Of a stretch of DNA of 64,000 nucleotides, positions 11,765 through 23,400 are shown in pieces (the first letter of the stretch is position 1; each line of letters begins with the position of its first letter). The DNA comes from Chrysaora quinquecirrha (taxonomy: Eukaryota > Cnidaria > Scyphozoa > Semaeostomeae > Pelagiidae). Below the pieces are notes generated by a model. The model made no database searches. It was not told where the DNA came from and saw only the letters and a list, made by a program, of their open reading frames with translations. The stretch is from contig JACTAT010000008.1 in the NCBI GenBank assembly GCA_014526335.1, positions 62,001 to 126,000 on the forward strand, in the 5' to 3' direction. Made by a program: the position numbers and the translations under genes.

Positions 11765-12930
11765 CCATGTTTGTATATATGTGTGCCTACCAATGTGCCA
11801 CACAAAACACACGAAACACATGAATCAGCATCCACCCTCTGACTCCCCATATATGTGTGCCTACCAATGTGCCACACAAAACACACGAACCACAAGAATC
11901 AGCATCCACACCCTCTGACTCTCCATGTGTGTATATATGTGTGCCTACCTATGTGCCACACAAAACACACGAACCACAAGAATCAGCATCGACCCTCTGA
12001 CTCTCCATGTGTGTATATATGTGTGCCTACCTATGTGCCACACAAAACACACGAACCACATGAATCAGCATCGACCCTCTGACTCTCCATGTGTGTATAT
12101 ATGTGTGCCTACCAATGTGCCACACAAAACACACGAACCACAAGAATCAGCATCGACCCTCTGACTCTCCATGTGTGTATATATGTGTGCCTACCTGTGC
12201 CACACAAAACACACGAACCACAAGAATCAGCATCGACCCTCTGACTCTCCATGTGTGTATATATGTGCCTACCAATGTGCCACACAAAACACACGAACCA
12301 CAAGAATCAGCACCGACCCTCTGACTCTCCATGTGTGTATATGTGTGCCTACCAATGTGCCACACAAAACACACGAACCACAAGAATCAGCATCCACCCT
12401 CTGACTCTCCATGTGTGTATATGTGCCACCTACCACACAAAACACACGAACCACATGAATCAGCACACCCTCTGACTCTCCACCACCTATGACACAAAAC
12501 ACACGAACCACAAGAATCAGCATCCACCCTCTGACTCTCCATGTGTGTATATATGTGTGCCTACCTATGTGCCACACAAAACACACGAACCACAAGAATC
12601 AGCATCCACCCTCTGACTCTCCATGTGTGTATATATGTGTGCCTACCTATGTGCCACACAAAACACACGAACCACATGCATGCCCTCTGACTCCCCATGT
12701 GTGTATATATGTGTGCCTACCTATGTGCCACACAAAACACACGAACCACAAGAATCAGCACCGACCCTCTGACTCTCCATGTGTGTATATATGTGTGCCT
12801 ACCAATGTGCCACACAAAACACACGAACCACATGAATCAGCATCGACTCTCTTACTCTCCATGTGTGTATATATGTGTACCTACCTGTGTGCCACTCAGG
12901 ACACACAGAACACAAGAATTTAGAGATAGT
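11765..12930. repeat. 82-bp minisatellite array, right arm of FB1
   Basis: Reverse-complement version of the left-arm array, about 14 copies. Several copies carry small deletions (units near 12190, 12260, 12340 and 12420-12490), so this arm is more degraded than the left one. Confidence 0.9.
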
Positions 12931-13279
12931 CGGTCTCTCTCTCTCAGTGTGCGTGTGTCTGCATGTGGCTATAACAATATATGTAGATAGTATGAGAGGG
13001 AGGCTATATAAATAATGAGATAGAGGCTACTTGGTCCCAAATTTTGAGAGAAAGAATGGTCTAAGAAGTTCAATGAGTTGGAATTTCGATCGGGATATAT
13101 CGAGGATAGCCATCGATGTGAAACTTGTCGCCCGTAATTTTTCAAAAATTAATGAACAGAGAAAATCATTTTTCGAAAACCAATAGCAACATCATATTAC
13201 TCACCTTTATGACTTTAAATGCATAAGAATTCTTCAAAAAAAGATTGCTCTTGCAAAATCGAGTAAATCTTAAATAGTT

Positions 13280-13560
13280 TTATTGTAAATGAAAAAATTT
13301 GAAGGGCGTTTCCCACGTTTTCCAGGCTTCTGAAGGGCGTGGTCACTTAAAATTTTCTTGGGGGCTATGCCCCCAAGCCCCCTCAGTTGCCCTTCTTCAA
13401 ACCTTTGCCCCCCTTGCCCTCCATAAGTGCAGGCGTCCCTGCCTACAAAACAGCAAGATTGTTTTTCTGATTGTTCTTTTGTTCCTTGATAGGTTGGCAG
13501 GGGCGCCGGAAGCGCGGGGGCAGCAAGGGCAGTCCTGATGCTACGTGGGCAGCAAGGGCA
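13280..13560. repeat. hAT-like non-autonomous remnant
   Basis: Contains GAAGGGCGTGGTCAC and GGGGGCTATGCCCCCAAG, the same motifs as the right part of the complete hAT-type MITE at 25421-25967, then GGGGGCAGCAAGGGCAGTCC duplicated at about 13525-13565. No clean ends or target duplication were found. The overlapping 126-codon frame is not credible as a gene. Confidence 0.4.
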
Positions 13561-13949
13561 GTCCTGTGCCCTCCTCATGATCTTAGAAAAGCGTTTCGCT
13601 TCATTATGAGCAAAGTGAACTTGTTCAAAACGACAAGCCCTCACCAGCATTGTCTTAATTCGTCTGACGCAGAATAGATTCTTTATATCATGTGGCAGTA
13701 TTCTTAAATAAGGCCATGGAGTTACGGACTGTGCCCTAACTTGTAACCCTTGATCTGATCACCAAATCGTCAACTGGTATCAGTAATTGTAGCAATGTAT
13801 TTTCGTATTATATTGTAATAGTTTTATAGTAGCCTTTCCTTAAACTCTTTATACGTTCTGTTATTATATGACGACACTCAAGCACTGAGTAAGTCATTAA
13901 ATTATATTGATATTGATATTGATATAGGTATCTTTATTACAAAAAATAG

Positions 13950-14060
13950 CAACGCTATCGTAATATCGTAATATCGAAGGACTATAATCATCATCGCTAT
14001 CGTCATCAAAGCAACAACGATCATTATGTCATCACTCTCATCATTATAATCATTAGCACC
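13950..14060. repeat. ATC-rich microsatellite with conserved header
   Basis: Begins AAAATAGCAACGCTATCG and runs into imperfect ATC/TCATCA repeats. The header recurs beside the trinucleotide tracts at about 22368, 24400 (reverse) and 55100. Confidence 0.6.
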
Positions 14061-14096
14061 ACCTACACCCCCTCCACCATTACCACCACCACAACT

Positions 14097-14506
14097 ACAC
14101 GCTTTTTTTTTTATAAGGAACCTACCTCAAGGCCTAGTTCTTAAAGTTCCTTATTTTTGGACCTCTTTTGAGGCAATTGTAGCTCCAAAAGTTCCTTAAT
14201 AGTTCCTTAATTTTAACTGCACATACAGTGGTCTTAACAATAAAAGAATCGAGCAAATGCATGTGAGCAAAGCTCGAGACTACTCAAAGAAACATTGGAT
14301 ACATGCTTAACGTACAATTTATGTGATTTTCGACTGCAAATGAATGGAACCGACTCTCTAATTCTTGATTATTTGCAGTGATAAAAGTATTCAACATTCA
14401 TAAGTTCCTTAATGATTTTCTCTTTAGTAGTATAAGTTCTTTAAATTTTCGGGCCTTCTACATGTAGGTTCCTTATAAAGTGGTTCCTTATAAAAGAAAA
14501 GCGTGT
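14097..14506. mobile_element. MITE of the TTATAAGGAACC family
   Basis: A 410-bp element with inverted ends ACACGCTTTT...TTATAAGGAACC and its reverse complement ending GCGTGT. Internally GTTCCTTA-type motifs recur in both orientations. Most of the body (14210-14506) reappears in reverse complement at 40012-40303. It sits inside an ACC/ATC-rich tract. No convincing target duplication was seen, so the superfamily is open. Confidence 0.7.
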
Positions 14507-14538
14507 AACACCATCATCATCACCATAATCACCATCAC

Positions 14539-14584
<46 letters not shown>

Positions 14585-14600
14585 GTTATCATCGTTATCA
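14507..14600. repeat. (ATC)n microsatellite
   Basis: Near-perfect CATCAT tract directly after the MITE. It generates false poly-Ile, poly-His and poly-Asp frames on both strands. Confidence 0.9.
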
Positions 14601-15075
14601 CGTTCATTCCAGCTTCGTCCAGTTCGAGTTTTGCGTCTTCCACGGCATCTAGCGCTCAAGCATCACAGCATTCTTCATACATAGCGACAGGATCCCTGTG
14701 TTTCATGTTTGAAGAAATTCGAACATATTGGTGTGGAGTGGAGTGACACTCACTAACTCACTAACTAACCAACGCTTGAACAATGAAAACGTGTAACAAT
14801 ACTAAACATCCTAAGAATGCCATTAGAGCTATAGACTGCCATTACAGCCATTTGGGCCATTAATGCGTAATTTGCGGTTGGTTGTTCACAATGGCGGTCT
14901 GCAAGTGCCTTTCTCAATCTGATGTCATGTGAAAATTGTTCCTCTGAATCATAATAGCTCCCTTACATGACTAGACTAATATTTGTTTACGTTATAAACT
15001 TGGCAAATCTCTTTAGTTAGTGACATTTAGTGAAAGTCTGGACAAGAGCGGCAATTTTAAAACAGTTTTCAATGC
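14601..15075. other. non-coding spacer
   Basis: No gene, repeat or signal recognised between the two trinucleotide-repeat blocks. Confidence 0.5.
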
Positions 15076-15079
15076 AATA

Positions 15080-15440
15080 CGTTATCATCATGATCATCAT
15101 CGTTATCATCATCATCACCATCGTCATCGTCGTCACAATCATCATCATCAATGGTGAGGCGAGATCGGAAGGAATAGGATCACCACGACAACCACCCCTA
15201 CCACCATCACCCCACCATACCACACCTACCTCCACAACCACAACCACCCCTACCACCACCATCACAACCACCCCTGCCACCACCACTACAACCAAACCTA
15301 CCACCACCACCACAACCAAACCTACCACCACCACCACAACCAAACCTACCACCACCACCACAACCACCTCTACCATCACCACCACAACCGAACCTGCCAC
15401 CACCACCACAACCACCTCTACCACCACCACCACAACAATA
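15080..15440. repeat. ATC tract followed by ACC-rich minisatellite
   Basis: Imperfect CATCAT at 15080-15150, then CCACCACCACCACAACCAAA-type units. Open in several frames in both directions because every unit is codon-length compatible; not a gene. Confidence 0.85.
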
Positions 15441-15564
15441 ATCTTTTAAAGACGTCATTTTAGGTTAGCCAAGGAAATAATAGAGATGCTCCCCGTTAAT
15501 GGCGGAGTGAAATATTAGTTACTAAAAATGAGATTAGTTTGCCATTTTGATGTCTATAATATTA

Positions 15565-16480
15565 TCACCACCACAACCAAACCTACCACCACCACCACAA
15601 CCACCTCTACCACCACCACCACAACCGCCTCTACCACCACCACCACAACCAAACCTACCACCACCACCACAACCACCTCTACCACCACCACCACAACCAA
15701 ACCTACCACCACCACCACAACCACCTCTACCACCACCACCACAACCAAACCTGCCACCACAACCACAACCACCTCTACCACCACCACCACAACCAAACCT
15801 ACCACCACCACCACAACCAAACCTACCACCACCACCACAACCAAACCTACCACCACCACCACAACCGCCTCTACCACCACCACCACAACCAAACCTACCA
15901 CCACCACCACAACCACCTCTACCACCACCACCACAACCAAACCTACCACCACCACCACAACCAAACCTACCACCACCACCACAACCAAACCTACCACCAC
16001 CACCACAACCGCCTCTACCACCACCACCACAACCAAACCTACCACCACCACCACAACCACCTCTACCACCACCACCACAACCAAACCTGCCACCACAACC
16101 ACAACCACCTCTACCACCACCACCACAACCAAACCTACCACCATCACCACAACCAAACCTACCACCAATACCACAACCACCGCTACCACCACCACCACAA
16201 CCAAACCTACCACCACCACCACAACCACCTCTACCACCACCACAACCAAACCTACCACCACCACCACAACCACCTCTAGCACCACCACAACAACCAAACC
16301 TGCCACCACCACCACAACCACCTCTACAACCACCACCACAACCAAACCTACCAGCACCACCACCACAACCACCCTACCACCACCGCAATCGCTCCTACCA
16401 CCAGCGCCACAACCACCCTACCACAACCACCCCTACCACCAGCACCACAACCACCAGAGCCACCCCTACCACCAGCACGA
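15565..16480. repeat. 24-bp ACC-rich minisatellite
   Basis: About 35-40 copies of a 24-bp unit alternating between an AAACCTACC and a CCTCTACC start, followed by ACCACCACCACAACC. The period is a multiple of three, so all frames stay open, including a 357-codon Thr/Pro-rich frame and a 272-codon Val-rich reverse frame. There is no signal peptide and no unique flanking coding sequence, so these are read as by-products of the satellite. Confidence 0.9.
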
Positions 16481-16494
16481 CAACAGCGTCATGA

Positions 16495-16563
16495 TCATCA
16501 TTGTCATCATCGTCATCATCATCATAACCACCACAATTATCATAATAATCATTATCATCATCC
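16495..16563. repeat. ATC/ATT microsatellite
   Basis: CATCATCGTCATCATCATCA followed by ATTATC units, adjoining the ACC array. Confidence 0.8.
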
Positions 16564-16669
16564 TTGTGCATAGCGACAAACGTCTTTCATCATTTGACTG
16601 AAATAGCTGTAATCAACCAGATTCATTCTCCGAACTTGCCCATGGGCCCCCTATGTTTCAAACCCTTTA

Positions 16670-17108
16670 CTCTAATGTCCCGAATAACAGGGGGTCCTGA
16701 TAAGCGGGGGGGTCCGAATAAGCGGGTTGGGTCCGAAAACCTCGAAAGTGGTACCTTAATGCCTATTTTGCCTATTATGCCTATGTGTCATGTGACGAAC
16801 TTTGTACTGTGTAGCCATTGTGGTTGTGTTTATATGTAAATATTCTTTATGAAATGATCAGTTCACCAGTTACAAACTGCAGTGTGGTTCTCTGTGCGAA
16901 CTCCGTCTAACAGACAGACGTAAAACATTACAGATACTCGTTCGATTTCAAGGAGATTCGAAAAATCAAGCTTGTTTGCTCGGTAAATTTGATTTTTATT
17001 ATAACGAAGAGTAAAAAATTAATAAATAGGGGTCCTAATAACAGCGGGGGGTCCGAAAATTTTTCCAAAAAAATAAACGGGGAGTGGCGGTTATTCGGGA
17101 CCTTAGAG
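16670..17108. mobile_element. pogo/mariner-type MITE with TA duplication
   Basis: A 439-bp element with inverted ends CTCTAATGTCCCGAATAAC and GTTATTCGGGACCTTAGAG, flanked by TA on both sides. Inner motifs GGGGGGTCCGAA/TAAGCGGGG repeat near each end. A TA duplication and 'cgaataa'-type ends are usual in non-autonomous pogo/Tigger relatives. No transposase inside. Confidence 0.7.
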
Positions 17109-17373
17109 TACTTAAAACAACCATATTGCCATGTTCTCGTCCCCATTCTCGATTTTTTCTAAGTCTCGTTCCTATTACTGTTCCCGGTTTTATAGCCGTA
17201 CAAGTTCGCGTTCCCTGTTTAATCATAGCGTAGGCCAGGGTAATTTCATATCATTGAAAGTTAATAAAGCGGCAAAATTTAACAAAAGGCTTTCAACTGC
17301 ACATAATGTCATATAGAATTTTTTGAATGGTCGATTTCCAAGAGGAAGCCAGCGATGACATCTTTGAATTTGC

Positions 17374-20300
17374 ATGATCTGTCTTCCATTTCTCTCGTTT
17401 TTGTTTTCAATAATGTTCAGATATTCACCGCCTCTACATTTTGTTGTGGCAAAGAAAAACCAGCACTTAATTGCAATCTTGGCTACGTCATTGTTGATAC
17501 TTGGAACAATAAGCATTACTTTATGTTTGGGGACTGATCATTGGCGTGAATTTACTGCAAATAACACTATTCATGTTATTCAGGGGTTGAAAGAAGAATG
17601 TGATAAATCGAAAATCATCATCAAATGCATCAGTATCACAAGATCAAAGTTTGCGTTTGGTCAGTTAGGTAAGATATTCATTCAGAATTTTTTATTATGT
17701 CGTCGCGGTAAATTTGTGTTCCGTCAATTCAATTCAAAAACAAATTTATTTTTAAATTACAATCAATTTGTTTTGAAAAAATCTATTCCGGGTAGAAAAT
17801 ATTTAGCTGTGTAATTTCAGAAAGACTGGTATCTGGGAAGCATAAGCATGTTTTACTTGACTTTTGACAATTGACATCCCTGGCGTATTTATTCAATTTT
17901 GATTGATGAGTGGCCTTAGACCCCTTTTATGTATTGCGGTAGAACTAACAGGATGGCCTCTCTGGTACAAATGAATTTTTTCCCTCTAAATGAAGGCCCT
18001 CAAAAAAGGGGCTGGGTCGCGCAATGCATTTGTTTGGAAATTGCTAAGTTTTGCTCTATCTTGGACGGAGTATTGAATATTGATGGAGCCTGCCAAAGTG
18101 TATTGTTAACACTTTTTTGCTGCGGAGCAGCGCGACGCGCCTGTGTATCAGAAATACAGTCCAGAAAAGCTCGATTTTTGTAAGTTTCCTGTATTTATAA
18201 AAATTCACTACTGACACTCCGGAGTAGCTATGAACGTCGATGTCTGTGCAATTGTTCCGTACTGATTTGACGTCATGGCAATGAAACGAGGAAGTAAATG
18301 TCCAGGAAACGATTCTCGAATTATATTCCTCTTTCCTAAATAGACAAAAGTTGTCAAATTTGCCATAGCAGATTGCTGTCCTGAATCACAAGGTACTAAA
18401 TGGGACTTACTTTATGGCAAAGAGATACTTTATAATTTGTATGTAATAGACGGAAAATTACTGTAAATAATGCCATCAAATTGCTTAAATTACAATTGCT
18501 TAGAGTCCATTTCAAGTGGCGCATACGTATTCTACATTATATTAGATGCACCCTCTTGTTTTCGCAAGTCGAATTCTCTATTTGCCCCAATAGAGATCTG
18601 AGTATTGATCTCCCTATTGAATTCACTTTCAGGGCATTTGGAAATCATATATGGTATGCTGGTAGAAGCAGTCGTGCTAAATATATTATGCAATGTAGCG
18701 TCTTTGATTGCTTCATTGCACAAAAGGTCAATACTTGTAACAGCCGTGCTAGCCATTGAAATAACATCAGGTACTATTTTCCTCTATTTCTATCTTTAAA
18801 AATTGATACAAGTAGGCTACAAATAACAAAATGTACTTGTTAAATAAGATTAAAGATACAGTCGAGTCCCGCTATCTCGAACTCGCATGGGAAATGAAAA
18901 TTTGTTCGACATAGCGGGACTTCGAGATATCCGTACTCTGGTCATCTGTGTGTAAAAGTAGAATATTATCCAAGGAAAAGACCTCATTTGTCTCAAAAGC
19001 TGTGTTAAACATCCAGTTTAACTAAAATAGCACATTATTGAAGCTTGCTTCATATTTTGGAGTACTTCTTCATCTAGTAGCAACGATAGCATCAAGCATA
19101 TTAGCCCACCACAGTAGTAGTGCTTATCAACCAAAGTAGTGCGTATAGATTCGCTAGCGTGACAACATAGCCGACCAATATGCAGTCTGTGTACAGAAAA
19201 ACGACAACATTGTAGGAAATCCACCAAAAGGAAAGACTGGCAGATTTGCAAAGACAATCTTTATTCTCAAGGCAGAGGCAGATAAATTTTGTTCCTGTGT
19301 GCCTGTGGTGAATGGCAAGCGTGTAAACTTTGGAGATGGCAGAGGATTGAAAGTCCCTTGCAAGTTAATAGATTAATAGCTTATTGTCGGACAACCTAAG
19401 TTCACTTTAATCTTAAGAAATGAATCATCATTGTTATAATAATTAACGATTGAAGTTTTTGTGACATTTTGTTCGAGATAACCGGGTTTTTTCTTTCACG
19501 GGAAAGACATTTCGTTCGAGATAGTGAATAGTTCGAGATAACCGAGTTCAAAATGACGGGTTTTATCTCCATACTTAGCCTTATAGGAAAACGAGGGGAA
19601 ATGGGAATCTGTTCGAGATAGCGAGATGTTCGAGATAACCGAGTTCGAGATAGCGAGGCTCGACTGTACCTACCCTTTCTACTCCGCGACTCCAAAATGA
19701 TGGAAATATTTGCTGTCTTAACCCTGTTCATCGTGAACTGTTTAATCATAAAACTCATTGGAAACTTATCTGTGCTATCTGAGAGGTGTTTTAAAATGCG
19801 AAACTTTTTATGATGTCTTTGTTATCCATATGAAAATTAAACTACCTTCCACTTGGCCGTATTTACATTTTTATCTTTTTCAAGAGTTACATTGTCATAG
19901 ACTGAAGGCTTCATTTGCGTTGATTTTGATCCTCTTGTATATTCCAAATATCAGGAATTTATCGGTTCTTATGCTCATGTTAGATTCGTTGCACAACCTT
20001 GTTAACATATGACAAAGATCTTATTGCCTGGCAATTGTAATCACAAAATCACTTTAAAATCTCATCTACTCTATAGATGAAGTCACAGTTTATTATAAAA
20101 CAGTTGCGGGAACTGATTACTGATAAGTGTGAGCCGTGAGGCATGAAGTAGCAAGCCAACGAGACTCGTTGTGTAAAAGTGTTTAATATAACAGAATGTT
20201 TGTTTTGAAAAATTGAAAAATATATAATTGTTAATTTTTTAATGGTTAAGCTCGAAAATCCCGTGTCCTGAGTTCGCCGGATAATCGACAATAGCTACTT

Positions 20301-21093
20301 TATCGAAAACTATAGTATCCGAAATGACTTGAACCTTGAAGCGATGTGTAATAAGGTTGAAAGGAATATTAAATATCTAAAGATAATTAATATTCATGTT
20401 TTTGGGGAGAGAAAGACAATAACACTAAGAGATTGAGCAAAAAAACTGGACGTTTTCGCTCACATAAACAAAATAACTAGGGGAGCTCTAGCCCCCCCCA
20501 AAAGCTTGAAAAAATAACTAGGGGGCTGAGCCCCCCTGACCCCCCCTGTTCTACACCCCTGTTGATGTGGTGGGCTACTATGCTTGTTGTGGTTGTAGTT
20601 TTTGCATACTGTGGTGGATAATCACTACTGTGGCGGGTTATAATGCTTGATGTGTTTGGTTACTATGCTTGCTGTGGTGGTAGCTTTGCGTACTGTGGTA
20701 GATAATCACTACTGTGGTGGCTTATTATACTTGATGTGGTGGGTTACTTTGCCTGTTGCGGTGGTAGTTTTTGCGTGCTGTTGTAGATAAGGATGATAAG
20801 AATGTTAATAAAAAGGATGAAAATATAGAATATAAAGCCACTATCATCACACGAGTTAGCTGGATGGCCTTGAGTAATTCCCCTGAATAATTCTTTCTTC
20901 TCATCTTTAATTTCTAGTTCTGATGACTTCTTTGGCACTTGTTTGCTTCACAGTGATATTTTTGAAGAATCCTTGGAAAGCAGGGTGGTCATATTACACC
21001 GCTTGGTTTAGTCTTGCTTCTATTGCATCAGCAGCGTGTTTACATTTCATCGTTCAAGATGTTAAATTTCTTGGCAAAAGACTTTGCAAATAA
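17374..21093 (+). CDS. four-span claudin/PMP22-like membrane protein
   Basis: Three exons that join in frame to about 202 residues. Exon 1 is 17374-17668 (donor GTAAGA, phase 1), exon 2 is 18633-18770 (acceptor CACTTTCAG, donor GTACTA, phase 1), exon 3 is 20918-21093 (acceptor TTTCTAG, stop TAA). Four hydrophobic spans are visible: about 30-52 (HLIAILATSLLILGTISITL), 104-126 (IIYGMLVEAVVLNILC), 131-160 across the exon 2/3 junction, and 170-190 (YTAWFSLASIASAACLHFIV). The first extracellular loop carries TDHW and a cysteine pair (ECDKSKIIIKC), as in the PMP22/EMP/MP20/claudin superfamily, but lacks the full W-GLW-C-C claudin signature. The tail ends in KRLCK. An alternative start is the ATG at 17413. 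Family level is supported; which member it is cannot be told. Its introns hold a pogo MITE and a dispersed repeat. Confidence 0.7.
18859..19666. mobile_element. pogo/Tigger-like element with decayed insert
   Basis: An 808-bp element in intron 2 of the claudin-like gene. Inverted ends CAGTCGAGTCCCGCTATCTC and the reverse of AGATAGCGAGGCTCGACTG are flanked by TA on each side, as in pogo/Tigger transposons. GTTCGAGATA motifs repeat near the right end. No DDE transposase remains. Confidence 0.8.
19164..19377 (+). pseudogene. coding fragment inside the pogo-like element
   Basis: An open stretch of about 70 codons without a start, reading DNIADQYAVCVQKNDNIVG, then PPKGKTGRFAKTIFILKAEA and a terminal GDGRGLKVPCKLID followed by TAA. 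The pattern (D-YAV-V-, VG-P, a late VPC) resembles a domain often seen with 'DPYAVAV...VVGHVP' in invertebrate predicted proteins. An in-frame stop lies just upstream. It is not pogo transposase, so it is either a captured gene piece or an older insert. Resemblance is from memory only. Confidence 0.4.
20026..20562 (+). repeat. dispersed repeat, copy 1
   Basis: Starts CCTGGCAATTGTAATCAC and ends in a CTGACCCCCCCTG-type tail. A closely similar copy in the same orientation lies at 38036-38575. It includes TTCGCCGGATAATCGA, reminiscent of Tigger-type termini. Lies in intron 2 of the claudin-like gene. Confidence 0.75.
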
Positions 21094-21223
21094 AACTGGC
21101 ACTGGCTCAAATGTTCAACTCAAATATTCAATAGGGCCAGTCCTTATATGAATATGCGAAATTCGTAACGAACTTTCCGAATGCTATGAAAATACACTCC
21201 ATTCTTGTTTTACAAGAAAGAAC

Positions 21224-21229
21224 AATAAA
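21224..21229 (+). terminator. polyadenylation signal of the claudin-like gene
   Basis: Canonical AATAAA 131 bp after the stop codon of the claudin-like gene, in an AT-rich context. Likely but not proven to be used. Confidence 0.5.
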
Positions 21230-21326
21230 GTTCGCAATGACGACTTAAAGCTACGAATTCGGAGGTCGGAATTGAGCATTAAAGATTGGTGACAATCTTG
21301 AAATTCTCCAAGCAAACTATAATAGG

Positions 21327-21702
21327 GCGTATTTTTCGGTAATCTTCATTTTTCAGCAGACTTTCCGAATTCTGAAAGCGGTAGACTTGGCAGGAAAAAG
21401 TTTCCGGTACCAAAAAAAACACGGTTTCCGAAATTCGTAGGCTGGCGCAACAAGGTTACCGTCTCCTTGTTTGTCACCCTTGTGAAATATTTTTGAGCAT
21501 GCGCCGTTCTTAAGGGATGCCAAAAAACGTCAAAACGAGATTCTTTGCGAAGTCTGCGAAACCTTCCAGCTTCGGGGGTAGAAGGTTTTGGAGTCATGAC
21601 AAACCTGCTGTTTTCAGAAAATGGTACCAAAAAAAACTGGTTTCTACCGGAAAGAGAAGGTGTCTGCTGAAAACAAGATTTCATCAAAAAATACGTCCTT
21701 AG
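21327..21702. mobile_element. MITE with CGTATTTTT ends
   Basis: Imperfect inverted termini of about 35 bp: GGGCGTATTTTTCGGTAATC...TTTTCAGCAGA on the left and TCTGCTGAAAA...AAAAAATACGTCC on the right. Body about 375 bp, with overlapping open frames on both strands that follow from the palindrome. The 3-bp flanks (ATA and TTA) leave the superfamily uncertain. Confidence 0.6.
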
Positions 21703-21999
21703 TGTCCACACATTACTGCTTAGACCGGCAAGATCACATCATGGCAATTCTTCTAAGGTTGTTTCTGGGACTCTTGGCACTTTAAAGTATGCAAAGCAAT
21801 TAAAACAATTACAACCGGAGGAAACCCAAGAAATACCTACATGGAAATAAGTATCTTGTGTTTTACAGCAATCAACCTGAGGTTACTTAAGAAAGAGTCT
21901 CAAAATAATCAAAAAGTTTTTTATTTGGAATCAAGTTTTTATGTCCGAAGGACATAATGAGAGGGGGTTCGTGGAACGCATGAAAAAATGTATACATGT

Positions 22000-22355
22000 T
22001 TTTTTTTATATAAGGAACCTTAACTCTGAGTTGAGGCTGGAGTTCCTTAATTTATCAACAAAATGAGGCTGAAGTTCCTTATGCTGTTTCTTTCGTGATA
22101 TATGTTTGAATACTAAATTTTACAGCAAATTCATATAAACTTGCTTCTTGTTCTAACTTTGAATATAAATGGAGTCTTTTTTGGAAGAACGATGGGAAAT
22201 ATATTGTTATTCTGCAATTTTTTTGCACAAATCGTCTTTTTCTTGAAAAAAATTATTCTTAGTTTTTCATCCGAGCCTCGGCAGTTCCTTAAAGTTCCTT
22301 AATTTTTGGGAATTTTCAGCCTCGACTTCCTTATAAAGGTGTTCCTTATAAAAAC
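22000..22355. mobile_element. MITE of the TTATAAGGAACC family, divergent copy
   Basis: Starts TATATAAGGAACC and ends GGTGTTCCTTATAAAA. Internal GTTCCTTA repeats match the 14.1-kb copy, though the central sequence differs. Directly followed by the AGCAACGCTATCG header and an ATC tract. Confidence 0.65.
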
Positions 22356-22367
22356 AGAGCAACGCTA

Positions 22368-22530
22368 TCGCTATGTCCCAAGGACAATAATTATCAGCAC
22401 AATCATGATCATCATCATCAACATCATCATTAGCATCATTGTCATATCACCACATCATCATCATCATCATCGTCATCATCATCATCATTGCCATCGTCAT
22501 ATGATATGATATGATATGATATATTTCTTT
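22368..22530. repeat. ATC microsatellite with AGCAACGCTATCG header
   Basis: Header GCAACGCTATCGCTATGTCC followed by CAAGGACAATAAT and imperfect CATCAT, ending in a (GATAT)n run near 22500-22525. Confidence 0.8.
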
Positions 22531-22732
22531 TTTTGTTAGTTACAACAGATAGTGGTATACACTAATTCATACTAACATTAAGCAACCGTAGGAATTGCAT
22601 TAATCAACTCACATCTCTATGCACCATCATCATCATGACATCATCATCATTAATGTCGTTCTCATCATCAAAATAAGACCTTCGAGAACTTCTGCCAAAT
22701 ATTTGACCACAATGAATATGTCCTTCGGGCAT

Positions 22733-23400
22733 AATTAAAGGTACCCATTAGTCAGGTTTGATAAATGAGATCAGCTGAGATCAGCCTGAGATAAGCCTAT
22801 TAGCTTGCAGTTTGCAACAAATAGTGTGGAAGAATCTCCACATTTGTTCCCTGTGATTCTAGCTGTTTGAGGCTTTGTTCCTGCTTTCCCCCGCAATCGT
22901 CATTGATCCTCATTTAGTTTCAACTTGTTCTCGTTCGCTTATGTAATTTCCCTTTTTCTGAGTTGTTCCTTCATCTTTTTCAGTGAATCCCTGTTTGTTC
23001 CACTTATTCCCAACGATTCGCACTTCGTCCCATTTGTTCCCTCCGATTCCAAGTTATTCCCACTTTGTTTCAGCATGTTACATTGGTTCCCTTCAGTTCC
23101 GTATATTCCCACTCATTCCACGAGTTCCCAGCTTAATTGTTTGTTCCAGATTTTAGCGCATGCTGGCTAATGGCTTCCTAATGAGTTTGTTGTTCAAACT
23201 CATGCCAAATATCGAAGATTCAGAACAACCTCTTCGATTGTTTTGATTGTACGCATTTGAATTGGAATTAAAATAATTAATTCCACTTAATGATTGTTTA
23301 AATTGTGTGCGCAGAGAATAGAAATTCCTATCTTTTGTTACAACATTCCTGATTCCTATCTATCTATATGTATTTCTTCCGGTTTGCCAAAAACCCCTAC
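22733..23400 (+). repeat. dispersed repeat with TTGTTCC motifs, copy 1
   Basis: Begins ATTAAAGGTACCCATTAG and carries many TTCCC/GTTCC motifs, ending near TTTCTTCCGGTTTGCC. A second copy in direct orientation lies at 26947-27640, with the same order of segments and substantial divergence. The 81-codon frame inside is an artefact of the motif. Confidence 0.8.

Larger units (their letters stand above)
6720..13113. mobile_element. foldback element FB1 with inverted 82-bp minisatellite arms
   Basis: A 6.4-kb structure with long inverted termini. The left end starts ATGGCTACCCTCGATATATC at 6720; the right end is its near-exact reverse complement, finishing GATAGCCAT at 13113. Each arm has about 150 bp of outer unique sequence (inverted copies at 6720-6880 and 12930-13113) followed by a tandem array: 6883-7870 on the left and about 11765-12930 on the right, in opposite orientation. 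This is the layout of foldback (FB) and Galileo-type transposons, whose termini are inverted tandem arrays. The 3.9-kb centre has no transposase of its own, only a later hAT insertion. No target duplication was found at the ends, so the exact limits and the mechanism remain inferred. Confidence 0.75.

Noticed and set aside
13270..13650. 126-codon minus-strand frame
   Set aside because: Overlaps hAT-like GC-rich remnant sequence and open frames on the other strand; no domain.
15528..16601. 357-codon Thr/Pro-rich mucin-like frame
   Set aside because: Generated by a 24-bp satellite; reverse and alternative frames are equally open, and there is no signal peptide or unique coding flank.
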